Positions 37,503 to 45,565 of a DNA stretch of 64,000 nucleotides are shown piece after piece. How positions within the stretch are numbered: position 1 is the stretch's first letter; every line of letters starts with the position of its first letter. The stretch is from NCBI GenBank assembly GCA_947449255.1, contig CANFQX010000016.1, positions 1 through 64,000 of the forward strand, written 5' to 3'. This DNA is from Pseudobdellovibrionaceae bacterium (GTDB taxonomy: Bacteria > Bdellovibrionota > Bdellovibrionia > Bdellovibrionales > Bdellovibrionaceae). The notes under the pieces are model-generated. The model did not search any database. It was not told the origin of the DNA and saw nothing but the letters and a program-made list of their open reading frames with translations. The position numbers and the translations under genes are program-made.

Positions 37503-37877
37503 CTAATTCATGTCAGGTAAAAATTTTTTTAGTTCTTGAATGAGTAATCTGGGAGTCAATTTACTGACAATAGAACATCGAGTTTGGTTTTTAATCTTTG
37601 GTGCATCTTCTGGCCTTGAAGTAAAAAAGATGAATGGAATTTGTAAGTTTAACTTTTGAAATTCACTAAACAAGAAAATTCCGTCACCATTGGGCATTTC
37701 TAAGTCAGAAATAATAATATCAAATGAATCTAAGGCCACTGAATCCAAGGCCTCTTGCCCTGAATGAAAGATGGTCAAAGTAATTTCAGAATTAAAGGAC
37801 CTTTGAATTAAGGTCTCTAAGAGCAGATGAACATCTTTGTCGTCATCCACCAACAATATTTTTCTCATCGAATGCAC
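37503..37877 (-). CDS. Single-domain response regulator receiver protein
   Basis: This 124-residue protein is a CheY-like receiver. Acidic residues near the N-terminus (VDDDKD), the phosphoacceptor aspartate in ISDLEMPNGDG, the FTSR switch region and the SKLT lysine are all present, so it should be phosphorylatable. There is no output domain. The start is GTG at 37877, with AGGA six bases upstream; an ATG three codons later is the alternative. It follows the unknown-protein gene by seven bases and is clearly cotranscribed. No histidine kinase lies beside it. Confidence 0.88.
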   Translation of the reverse strand: MHSMRKILLVDDDKDVHLLLETLIQRSFNSEITLTIFHSGQEALDSVALDSFDIIISDLEMPNGDGIFLFSEFQKLNLQIPFIFFTSRPEDAPKIKNQTRCSIVSKLTPRLLIQELKKFLPDMN

Positions 37878-37884
37878 TTACATC

Positions 37885-38355
37885 CTACTTAGTAAGTTTT
37901 TGTTTAAGATCCAACTTTTTTTCATTCAAAACAAGGGCTTCCTTGGTTGAATCATCAAGTCCAGAAAAAGCAACTAGAGCTGCTCTGGTTTTAAGATCAT
38001 CTGCCCCAAGGGCGTATTGCCGAGTGTACTCGTGTCGAATGACTTCTTTGTTTTTTGACTCTTTAGGATCAGGAAGCTTGATAATGATTTTAAGGTTTTC
38101 ATAATCAAGAAAGACCTCTTCATTGAGAATAATTTCTTTTAACTCAGACGCAAACTGAACTTTAAAGCCTTCAAAGAAGTATCCGTTTTTTCCGTTTTTT
38201 CCACGATTGCTTAAAATTCTAACTACCCCTCTGAGTCCGTATTGCAATTCTTCCTCAGAACGAAGAACGCCCTTGAAAGCTTTCCCGAAATCCGGAATCT
38301 CCGGCACCTCAGGAACAATCAATAGGCTTTTAGGGCTTTTCTTGTTTTTGCTCAT
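37885..38355 (-). CDS. Unknown protein in a small regulatory operon
   Basis: I do not recognise this 156-residue protein. It is highly charged and lysine-rich at both ends, with a beta-rich middle (YFFEGFKVQFASELKEIIL) and no signal peptide or membrane helix. The C-terminal third is predicted helical. The ATG at 38355 has GGAG seven bases upstream; a longer frame from 38370 has no site. It is the first gene of an operon with the receiver protein and is divergent from an HTH-like gene. The ribosome binding site overlaps a self-complementary repeat. Confidence 0.7.
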   Translation of the reverse strand: MSKNKKSPKSLLIVPEVPEIPDFGKAFKGVLRSEEELQYGLRGVVRILSNRGKNGKNGYFFEGFKVQFASELKEIILNEEVFLDYENLKIIIKLPDPKESKNKEVIRHEYTRQYALGADDLKTRAALVAFSGLDDSTKEALVLNEKKLDLKQKLTK

Positions 38356-38356
38356 A

Positions 38357-38384
38357 AGTATACTCCACACATGTTCAGTATACT
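38357..38384 (-). promoter_or_regulatory. Paired AGTATACT palindromes over the ribosome binding site
   Basis: AGTATACT occurs at 38357-38364 and again at 38377-38384, 20 bases apart. In RNA the two self-complementary copies can pair as an 8-bp stem with a 12-base loop, and the copy nearest the gene includes the last bases of the GGAG ribosome binding site. It could be a two-site operator or a translation-controlling hairpin. A third imperfect element (CGTATATTAGTACG) follows near 38388. Confidence 0.45.
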
Positions 38385-38428
38385 ATTCGTATATTAGTAC
38401 GGAGCGTATGTAAAGAAAATAAAAACTT

Positions 38429-38459
38429 ATTGTATTCAAACAGTTAGACTGAATACAAT
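38429..38459. promoter_or_regulatory. Operator-like palindrome between divergent genes
   Basis: ATTGTATTCA (38429-38438) and TGAATACAAT (38450-38459) form perfect 10-bp arms around an 11-base centre that itself contains CAGT-TAG-ACTG. It lies between the unknown-protein operon and the HTH-like gene, about 40 bases upstream of the latter's start. This is the layout of an autoregulated operator. A partial copy (TATTCAAA) lies inside the HTH-like gene near 38507. Confidence 0.55.
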
Positions 38460-38496
38460 TTCAATGTTAATTTTGTAATACAGCGAGGTCAACATC

Positions 38497-38895
38497 TTGA
38501 AAGAACAGTATTCAAAACAAATAAGAAATGCGTTTACTGAGACTTTAGGAATTATGTATCCTGACGCAAAATCCTTAAAGACTGCAGCTCACGAGTTAGG
38601 AATATCACTAGAGTCCGCAAGGCAAGCCAGAGACTATGGCAAAGGCAGTGTTGAAACTTTAGTTGGTCTAGTGATGCATGGATTGAATATCGCCCCACAG
38701 TCCCTCTTCAAAAATTTACCCAAGGTTTTAAAGATGTTTGAAAAGAATGGCGAATTGTCAATCCTTGAAAAACTCATTCAGGATGTCACCAACAAGTGTG
38801 GCAAAAATGAACTGATTGCTTGGCTGCGATTGCTCTTAGCCCGCTATGAAATAGAAAATGAATTGGGCATTAAAAAGAAACGAAATTCAAAATAA
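38497..38895 (+). CDS. Putative HTH-like regulatory protein
   Basis: This 132-residue protein is not one I can place in a family. Residues 26-50 (SLKTAAHELGISLESARQARDYG) have the pattern of a helix-turn-helix, so DNA binding is likely. The rest is helical. The start is TTG at 38497, with GAGG eight bases upstream; low initiation efficiency from TTG suits a regulator. It is divergent from the unknown/receiver operon and has a strong palindrome upstream, which it may bind. Confidence 0.65.
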   Translation: MKEQYSKQIRNAFTETLGIMYPDAKSLKTAAHELGISLESARQARDYGKGSVETLVGLVMHGLNIAPQSLFKNLPKVLKMFEKNGELSILEKLIQDVTNKCGKNELIAWLRLLLARYEIENELGIKKKRNSK

Positions 38896-39573
38896 TTAAT
38901 CGCGCCGAATCTTTGCGGGCAAGCCAAGGGCCTCCGCTCCGGGAGTCTTTTCAAAATCAATTTCATAAGCTCTCAGCGCAATGGAATTCGTACCCTTCCA
39001 ATCGACCTTGGATCCATACAGTTGATCTCCGACAATGGGAAAGCCATGCCGACTCAGATCAAAACGCAACTGGTGCGAACGACCCGTCACTGGATGTAAA
39101 TCCCATTTATGAAAACCCCGTTCTTCAACACCTATATAGGCAACCAAGGTTAAGCTTGATTTACCGTGGGGACTTTCAAAGGCTCGTCGTTTTCCACGCA
39201 AAATGCGCCCTTCCCAGTTAAAATTTATTCCTGGATGAAGCGCCATTTTCTGTCGAGCATTTTTTATATTCAAAGGGATATGACTAAAGTCCTGACCTGT
39301 TGTTAGCGCGCGGTAAGTCTTATGCACTTGGCGCTTTTCAAACCAAGAATTGGCCTGACGATGAGCCTCTGGGGACTTTGCAAACATCACAAGCCCCGAA
39401 ACTTCAAAATCTAGACGATGCACAGGGTAAATCTGTTTATTCAAAGCGGCTTGCAAGACAGAGCCTAAACACTTTCTCTCATCTTGGTCTTCAAAACGAC
39501 TGGGTGTCGATAATACTCCACTGAGCTTGTCGCAGATGACAAAGTGTTCATTTTCAAAAATGATCTCAATCAT
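38896..39573 (-). CDS. RluA-family pseudouridine synthase
   Basis: The enzyme isomerises uridine to pseudouridine in rRNA or tRNA. The catalytic motif is VHRLDFEVSGLVMFAK (aspartate near residue 54), and the C-terminal part has GRSHQLRFDLSRHGFPIVGDQLYG. At 225 residues it lacks an N-terminal S4 domain, like RluE/TruC-size members. The usual HRLDxxTSG has Glu-Val in place of the usual residue and Thr, which is a small deviation. The ATG overlaps the stop of the methyltransferase gene by four bases, so the two RNA-modifying genes are coupled. Confidence 0.88.
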   Translation of the reverse strand: MIEIIFENEHFVICDKLSGVLSTPSRFEDQDERKCLGSVLQAALNKQIYPVHRLDFEVSGLVMFAKSPEAHRQANSWFEKRQVHKTYRALTTGQDFSHIPLNIKNARQKMALHPGINFNWEGRILRGKRRAFESPHGKSSLTLVAYIGVEERGFHKWDLHPVTGRSHQLRFDLSRHGFPIVGDQLYGSKVDWKGTNSIALRAYEIDFEKTPGAEALGLPAKIRRD

Positions 39574-40160
39574 TTTTTGCTGATTCCAACCAAGAAAATT
39601 TCTTTTGAAATTTTTCGCGTGGATTCTGGCTTTACAACTTCACACTTTGCGAAACTTTTTTTAATTTCATCTCTTAATTTTGCAAACTCATCACTGTGAA
39701 AAAGCTTACACACAAAATGCCCGTCTTTCTTTAGGAATCTCCTGGCTACATCAAGGGCCAATTCACACAATTCCATAGAGCGTGCCTGATCGGTCATCCG
39801 AATGCCTGTGGTCTTAGGTGCCATGTCTGACAAAACTAAATCAAAGGGCGGCCTGAAACCATGAAGATTAAAAATCTCTTCCAAGTTGAGATCGCGTAAA
39901 TCAGCTTGAATAAAAACAGCGTTCCCCAATTTTACATTCACGGGACTAAGGTCAACACCAAGTACTCGCCCTGCTGAGCCTATTTTTTGTGACGAGAACT
40001 GCGACCACGAACCTGGAGAGGCCCCTAGATCCAGGACGATCTGTCCCGGCTTAAATATTTTGTGTTTTTTATCGATCTCTTCAAGCTTAAAGACGGAACG
40101 AGCCGCAAAGCCTTCTTCCTTAGCCTTTTTAAAGTATCTATCATGAGGATTATAAGTCAT
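39570..40160 (-). CDS. rlmE: 23S rRNA 2'-O-methyltransferase RlmE (FtsJ)
   Basis: RlmE methylates U2552 in the A loop of 23S rRNA late in 50S assembly. The SAM site is LDLGASPGSWSQ. The K-D-K-E catalytic tetrad can be traced: lysine in RSVFKL, aspartate in LSDMAPKTTG, lysine in CKLF and glutamate in PESTRK. Length of 196 residues is normal. It is followed by the pseudouridine synthase with a four-base overlap. Its upstream region is shared with a short plus-strand membrane-protein gene. Confidence 0.93.
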   Translation of the reverse strand: MTYNPHDRYFKKAKEEGFAARSVFKLEEIDKKHKIFKPGQIVLDLGASPGSWSQFSSQKIGSAGRVLGVDLSPVNVKLGNAVFIQADLRDLNLEEIFNLHGFRPPFDLVLSDMAPKTTGIRMTDQARSMELCELALDVARRFLKKDGHFVCKLFHSDEFAKLRDEIKKSFAKCEVVKPESTRKISKEIFLVGISKK

Positions 40161-40267
40161 AGGGAAATTTTATGTCTTGTTCCCTCTTTAAAGTCCAACA
40201 CAAAGTTTTACATTCACATTGGATCGGGAATATAATAAAAAAACATCCACTTTCCCAGGGGGTCTTT

Positions 40268-40462
40268 ATGGGTCTTGTTCTTGCGATGAGTATTTTTTTC
40301 GTTATCGTCACCATGATTTTTATCGCCACGGCTTTATTGCTCCCGGAGTGGATGGGAATCACTGGAAGCAAAGCAAAGGAAATCATTGCGGATCATCAGC
40401 AAGAAAGTGCACCAGCCCCAGACGCTGTCCCAGACTTAGACTCTGAGCAAAAACCCTCTTGA
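40268..40462 (+). CDS. Small single-pass membrane protein
   Basis: This 64-residue frame begins MGLVLAMSIFFVIVTMIF, one strongly hydrophobic helix, followed by a polar, acidic, proline-rich tail. GGGGG lies five bases upstream of the ATG. A longer reading from 40172 adds 32 residues without a visible site. The function is unknown. It ends ten bases before the convergent MFS transporter gene. Confidence 0.5.
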   Translation: MGLVLAMSIFFVIVTMIFIATALLLPEWMGITGSKAKEIIADHQQESAPAPDAVPDLDSEQKPS

Positions 40463-40472
40463 GCTGAAGGAT

Positions 40473-41723
40473 TTAAGCTGGTTCTTTCACTAATGTGAGG
40501 AATCCGCCACCAACAATAAAAAGGATCACAAGACCTGCCATTCCCATTCTAGAATTCCCTGTCAACAGAACCCCCAGAGTGACAACCAAGGGACCAAAAA
40601 TGGAGGCAAATCGGCCAACCACATTAAATAATGCGAAATACTCCCCACTGTACTCCTTTGGAGTCATGCGCGCAAAAAGTGAACGACTGAGAGATTGAAC
40701 TCCCCCTTGGGCCATTCCAATAATCATGGCTAAAGCATAAAAATGCCAAACCTGGGACATTTGAGTCGCCAAAACAACAGTAAAACTGTACACAACCAAA
40801 CAAAGCAAAATGGGTCCCCGGCTGCCCCATTTTTCTGCTATTGTTCCAAAATAATAGGCACAGGGAAATCCAATAAATTGAGTAATCAGCAAAGCCGCAA
40901 TCAACTCCTTGGCTTGGAATCCAATTGAAATTCCAAAGTCCACAGCCATCGTCATTACGGTATAAACACCATCAATATAGAACCAATAAGCCAGTACAAA
41001 CATCAGAAGGTTGCGATCCTCAGTTAACTTTAAAAAAGTGGCTCTCAAGGTTTTTGCACTTTGCACCGTCAACGCCCACAAGCCTTCTTGTGAGATTAAG
41101 GTCTCGGGCTCAGGAACGTATTTGGCTAAGGGAATTGAAAACAAGAACCACCACAGGGCCACACTCAAGAAAGAAACTTGAACAGCCTGAACGCCATCAG
41201 CAAGACCAAACATTGAAGGATAGAGGTACATCAAAACATTGATTAAAAACAACACACCACCCCCCAGGTATCCCAGGGAATAACCCAAGGATGAGGTGTA
41301 ATCGAGCTCACTCTTTTCTGCGACAAACGGCAAGAGGGCATCATAAAAAACGCAACTTGCATTGAAGGCCATCATAGAAATCCCGTAAGCTAAAATAGCA
41401 TTCCACCAATCCCCTTTCGGAATAAAGGCCATTGAAGCACATGCCAAAACACCCACAAACATAAAGAGCAAACAGAGGCGTTTTTTGTATCCTTTAAGGT
41501 CAGCCACAACTCCCAAAGTTGGGCTTAGCAAAGCCATCAGTAAACTAGAGACAGAAATCGCCGTGCCCAGACGAGCCGTGGTCACCACGGCATCGGTCCC
41601 CTGACTCCAAAAATTTTTAAAAAAGATGGGGAAAAACCCCGCCATGACAGTTGTAGAGTAGGCACTATTGGCCCAATCATAAAAGGCCCAACTCAATACT
41701 TTTTTTTTATTTTTCAGCTGCAT
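40473..41723 (-). CDS. MFS transporter, UMF1-like
   Basis: The 416-residue protein has about twelve membrane helices. The start, LSWAFYDWANSAYSTTVMAGFFPIFF, is diagnostic of the UMF1/ATG22-like family within the major facilitator superfamily. Substrates of bacterial members are not known; ATG22 exports vacuolar amino acids. The ATG at 41723 is used, with GGGG just before it; an in-frame GTG lies nine bases earlier. No obvious partner gene lies beside it. Confidence 0.85.
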   Translation of the reverse strand: MQLKNKKKVLSWAFYDWANSAYSTTVMAGFFPIFFKNFWSQGTDAVVTTARLGTAISVSSLLMALLSPTLGVVADLKGYKKRLCLLFMFVGVLACASMAFIPKGDWWNAILAYGISMMAFNASCVFYDALLPFVAEKSELDYTSSLGYSLGYLGGGVLFLINVLMYLYPSMFGLADGVQAVQVSFLSVALWWFLFSIPLAKYVPEPETLISQEGLWALTVQSAKTLRATFLKLTEDRNLLMFVLAYWFYIDGVYTVMTMAVDFGISIGFQAKELIAALLITQFIGFPCAYYFGTIAEKWGSRGPILLCLVVYSFTVVLATQMSQVWHFYALAMIIGMAQGGVQSLSRSLFARMTPKEYSGEYFALFNVVGRFASIFGPLVVTLGVLLTGNSRMGMAGLVILFIVGGGFLTLVKEPA

Positions 41724-41808
41724 AGGCCCCACAACTCTGAGTTTCAGTTTTTAATAATTTAATGCTGCCCTAGTGTCGAAATGATGTAAAGAAATCTGAG
41801 TTTTTAGA

Positions 41809-42657
41809 CTATAAAAGGTTATTCGTCTGTTCTCTTTCGTCGGAGCGAACTTTGCTTGAGCCCTCTTCAAATAAAATTCTGAAGGATCCTGAGCGAAAAA
41901 AGAATATCAAAACTGAAAAGGTCATCAAAAACATCAGACTGGACAGGGCATTGAGCTTAGGACTGACGCCCATTTTCATCGCCGTATAAAGTTTCACAGG
42001 CAAGGTGTCTTGGCCCACTCCATTGACAAAATAAGTAATCAAAAAATCATCAAAGGACAAAAGGAAGCTCAAAATAAATCCGCCTAAAATGGCTGGACGC
42101 AAAAGCGGCAAAATGATTGTTTTCAAGATGGTCCACTCTCCTGCACCCAGATCTCTTGCTGCATCTTCAAGCGAAGGATCCAGTGTCACCAGCCGAGAAT
42201 TTACAGTCATTAAAACATAGGAAAGGGAAAAGCTCACATGAGCAATAATGACTGTTTGAAGCCCCAATTCTAATTTTAAAACAAAAAACCATGACAAAAG
42301 GGATAGGGCAAAAACGATCTCGGGGAAAATCAGTGATATCATAGATAAACCCTCCATCATCCAATACATTCTTGACGTCGTTCTGTACAAGGCCACGGCA
42401 GAGGCCGTCCCAAGAATTGTTGACAGAAGACTCGAAACAAAACCTACAAAAAGACTGTTTTTTAAGGCATCCATCAGATTCTCATCATGAATCACCTCAA
42501 GAAACCATTTAAAAGTCCATTGCAGACTTCCATCTTTATCTTCTAAGAGAGATCCTACAAGCATCACCAATATAGGCAAATAAAGTAGAATCAACATGAT
42601 CCAAAACATCATGGAAGCCAGTCGCGGCGCTTTTGGACGAGTTCTTTCACTCGACAT
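41809..42657 (-). CDS. potC: Polyamine-type ABC transporter permease PotC
   Basis: One of two inner-membrane permeases of a spermidine/putrescine-type importer. The 282-residue protein has about six membrane helices and the EAA-type cytoplasmic loop, LEDAARDLGAGEWTILKTIILPLLRPAILGG. It begins 11 bases before the end of potB and is cotranscribed with potA and potB. Substrate cannot be proved from sequence; polyamines are most likely from the family. Confidence 0.88.
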   Translation of the reverse strand: MSSERTRPKAPRLASMMFWIMLILLYLPILVMLVGSLLEDKDGSLQWTFKWFLEVIHDENLMDALKNSLFVGFVSSLLSTILGTASAVALYRTTSRMYWMMEGLSMISLIFPEIVFALSLLSWFFVLKLELGLQTVIIAHVSFSLSYVLMTVNSRLVTLDPSLEDAARDLGAGEWTILKTIILPLLRPAILGGFILSFLLSFDDFLITYFVNGVGQDTLPVKLYTAMKMGVSPKLNALSSLMFLMTFSVLIFFFRSGSFRILFEEGSSKVRSDEREQTNNLL

Positions 42658-43480
42658 TTTTTGCTCCTAAGCCGCGGTAGTACAAAAATGTCACGCCCAA
42701 TAAAAGACACAACATCAAAACTGATAAAGCAGATCCCAAGGGCCAATGACGTGCTTTCAAAAACTGTTCGGTGATTAAGTTACCATAGAGCATATTTTTT
42801 GCTCCACCCAAAAGATCTGGGATCACATACTCGCCAAGAGATGGAATAAACACCAACAAAACTCCGCTCAACAGGGCCTTCTTTAAATTTGGCAAAATAA
42901 CAGAAAATAAAATTTTCCAGGGTCCGGCACCTAAGTCTTGAGCTGCTTCGACCAAGGAAAAATCAAATTTTTCAAAGGCGCCATAAAGTGGCAGCACCAT
43001 GAAGGGCAAATAGGTTGTGACCATACCGTATAGAACTAAAAATTTATTTTGCGACAAAACAAAAGGGTCAAAAGGAATATGCAAAAAATTGAGTGTCGCT
43101 TGCAGAGGACCTCTGTAGCCCACAAAAACTCTGAGGGCATAAATTCGAATGACCAAGTTAGTCAGAAATGGCAGAACAACGGCGCTCACATAAAAATGTC
43201 GATTCTTGGATGGCGCAGTACTCATCGCCCAGGACATTAAAATTCCTAGCACAGCACAACTTGCCGTTGTAAAAACAGCCAGAATTAGACTAGAAAAAAG
43301 TATTCCTAAATAGGTCCAGGAAAAGGCGTTGTGGTAATTTTCAAGAGTCCAATTCCACTCAATGCCACCGTAGGTACCTCGGGTAGAAAAGCTGATGACC
43401 ACGACAATGAGCAAGGGGACAAGAACAAAAAGTCCAAACCATAGAAATGCTGGAACTGCTAATATTTGGCGTGACTTCAT
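42647..43480 (-). CDS. potB: Polyamine-type ABC transporter permease PotB
   Basis: The second permease, 277 residues with about six membrane helices. Its EAA loop is VEAAQDLGAGPWKILFSVILPNLKKALLSG. It overlaps potA at its start (ATGA arrangement, four bases) and potC at its end. Order potA-potB-potC is the usual one, except that the binding protein gene is on the other strand. Confidence 0.88.
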   Translation of the reverse strand: MKSRQILAVPAFLWFGLFVLVPLLIVVVISFSTRGTYGGIEWNWTLENYHNAFSWTYLGILFSSLILAVFTTASCAVLGILMSWAMSTAPSKNRHFYVSAVVLPFLTNLVIRIYALRVFVGYRGPLQATLNFLHIPFDPFVLSQNKFLVLYGMVTTYLPFMVLPLYGAFEKFDFSLVEAAQDLGAGPWKILFSVILPNLKKALLSGVLLVFIPSLGEYVIPDLLGGAKNMLYGNLITEQFLKARHWPLGSALSVLMLCLLLGVTFLYYRGLGAKNVE

Positions 43481-44379
43481 TTATCGCGAATTCCGAAAAC
43501 TTGAGACTCAAGGCGATTAAAAACCATCGCCTTTCGAACATAAGTATCCAAACTCATTCCAAGTCGAATCTGATCTGATGGAATATTAAACTTGCCGCGA
43601 ACCAGACTTCCATCGCTTAATCGAACTGTGGCCAGGTCCTGACTGATCTCGACAAGTTCACCCTGCAGCAAGCTTGTTGCACCTAAAAATTGGGAAGCAA
43701 AAATAGTCTCTGGATTTTCGTAAATTTCTCGGGGCGAGCTCACCTGGACCAATTCACCCTTATTCATGATTCCGATACGATCGGACATAATCAAGGCTTC
43801 CTCTTGATCATGAGTCACATAAATAAAAGTCAGGCCCAATTTCTGCTGCAAGGTCCGCAATTCTTTTTGCATGTGCTCTCGCAACTTCTGATCTAAAGCA
43901 GAAAGAGGCTCATCTAAAAGCAAGACCTTGGGGCGATTCACTAGCGCTCGCGCAATGGCTACGCGCTGCGCTTGCCCTCCGGATAATGTTTCTGGCATTC
44001 GTTGTCTAAAATCTGACATCTCAAAAAGACTCAAAATCTCAGCGACGCGACCTTCGATTTCATCTTTTGAAAGTTTTTTTAAATTCAGTCCGTAGGCAAT
44101 ATTCTGCCCAACCGTCATATGAGGAAACAAAGAATACTTTTGAAAAACCATATTAAAAGGTCTTTCAGCAGCTTGTAGGTGCTCAATACGCTCACCATTC
44201 AACAGAATTCGGCCTTCAGTTGCTGACTCCAAACCCGCTATAATCCGCATCAATGTGGTTTTCCCACATCCACTCGGTCCCAACAATGAAAAAAACTCTC
44301 CTTCGGCGATGGAAAGATTCACGGACTTCAATGCTGTTTGACGGGAAAAACTTTTGCCAATATTTAGAATCTCAAGCAT
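43477..44379 (-). CDS. potA: Polyamine-type ABC transporter ATPase PotA
   Basis: The cytoplasmic ATPase that drives import. Walker A is GPSGCGKTTL, the signature is LSGGQAQRVAIARAL, Walker B is VLLLDEPLSALD and the switch histidine is in YVTHDQEEA. A short TOBE-like domain lies after residue 230. At 300 residues it is shorter than E. coli PotA (378), so the C-terminal regulatory part is reduced. First gene of the permease operon; only 28 bases separate it from the divergent binding-protein gene. Confidence 0.92.
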   Translation of the reverse strand: MLEILNIGKSFSRQTALKSVNLSIAEGEFFSLLGPSGCGKTTLMRIIAGLESATEGRILLNGERIEHLQAAERPFNMVFQKYSLFPHMTVGQNIAYGLNLKKLSKDEIEGRVAEILSLFEMSDFRQRMPETLSGGQAQRVAIARALVNRPKVLLLDEPLSALDQKLREHMQKELRTLQQKLGLTFIYVTHDQEEALIMSDRIGIMNKGELVQVSSPREIYENPETIFASQFLGATSLLQGELVEISQDLATVRLSDGSLVRGKFNIPSDQIRLGMSLDTYVRKAMVFNRLESQVFGIRDK

Positions 44380-44407
44380 GTTCTTACATTAGGGAGAAAT
44401 CAAAAAA

Positions 44408-45565
44408 ATGTCGAGCAAAATGTCAAGAATACAGCCGAGGCTTTTAGTGAGTTTTTCACCGCAATCAAACAATCTCCAATCTATAAAGCTGTCTAGAATT
44501 TTGCAAACACTGAGTATTTTGTTTATCTCTGGTTTTATTGCCCTTGGATGCACAAAAAAAACTTCTCCTCAGGAACAGGATTCAGCGGCTGCTTCTGAAT
44601 CAAAAATTGTGAATCTTTCTATCTGGGGAAACTATATTTCCCCAGAAATGCAGGCTAAGTTTGAAAAAGAAACCGGCATCAAAATAAATATTTCAAATTA
44701 TTCCTCGAGCGAAGAGTTGCTGACTAAGGTGCAGATGGGCTCCTCTGGATTTGATGTCGCCGTTCCTTCAGACTACATGGTCGGAATCATGAAAAAAATG
44801 AACTTGCTGGAACCGATAGATGACCGGCAAGTCCCAAACAAGGGCTTAATTTCTGAGCAGTTTCTTAAACAAGACTATGATCCCGAAAATAAATTCTCTC
44901 TGCCCTATGCCTGGACGACGATGGGCATTGCCATCAACAAGAAGCTTTTTAAGGGTTCAATCAAAAGTTGGAAAGATTTTTTCACTAATCCCGATTTGGA
45001 TGGCAAGATAGCGCTGCTGGATGATGTCAGAGAAACAATCGCTGCGGCACTCATCATGAATGGTGCTTCTGCAAACTCAGTGTCCCCCGCAGATCTAGCG
45101 AAAGCCAAAGCTACCTTGTTAGGCGCAAAGAAGCGTGTGAAAATGTTCACCTCGGACACTGTTGATATCCTGAAAAACCGCGAAGTTGTTGCTGCACAAG
45201 CTTATTCATCGGACGCCCTGCAAGCAGCGCAACAAGCAGGTGGTGAGATTGAGTTCATTATTCCTGAAGAAGGCAGCACCGTTGCTATCGATAATTTGGT
45301 CATTATAAAAGGCTCAAAGCACCCTGTGGCTGCTCATAAGCTGATTAATTTTTTAATTAGCCAGGAAGCAGAGTTAAATAAGGTTGAAGTGATTCGAGCC
45401 GGTCCCGTATTAAAAACAACTCAAGCCAAGGTTGCAAAGGATCTAAGAACAAACAAGATCCTTTTTCCTGAAACCAAAGACTTTAAAAAGTTAGAAATCA
45501 TTCACGACCTGGGTGAAAGCAATAAACTTTGGGACCAGGTCTGGACTGAAGTTAAAACGAATTAA
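44408..45565 (+). CDS. potD: Polyamine-type solute-binding lipoprotein PotD
   Basis: The periplasmic binding protein for the PotABC importer. A lipobox (IALGC) follows a hydrophobic stretch, and the mature protein has the family motifs LSIWGNYISPEM, FDVAVPSDYMVGIM and YAWTTMGIAINK. The frame from 44408 gives a very long leader before the lipobox. A GTG at 44447 with GAGG six bases upstream is an attractive alternative start and would leave a more normal leader and more promoter room. Its stop overlaps the stop of the convergent ABC-F gene. Confidence 0.88.
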   Translation: MSSKMSRIQPRLLVSFSPQSNNLQSIKLSRILQTLSILFISGFIALGCTKKTSPQEQDSAAASESKIVNLSIWGNYISPEMQAKFEKETGIKINISNYSSSEELLTKVQMGSSGFDVAVPSDYMVGIMKKMNLLEPIDDRQVPNKGLISEQFLKQDYDPENKFSLPYAWTTMGIAINKKLFKGSIKSWKDFFTNPDLDGKIALLDDVRETIAAALIMNGASANSVSPADLAKAKATLLGAKKRVKMFTSDTVDILKNREVVAAQAYSSDALQAAQQAGGEIEFIIPEEGSTVAIDNLVIIKGSKHPVAAHKLINFLISQEAELNKVEVIRAGPVLKTTQAKVAKDLRTNKILFPETKDFKKLEIIHDLGESNKLWDQVWTEVKTN

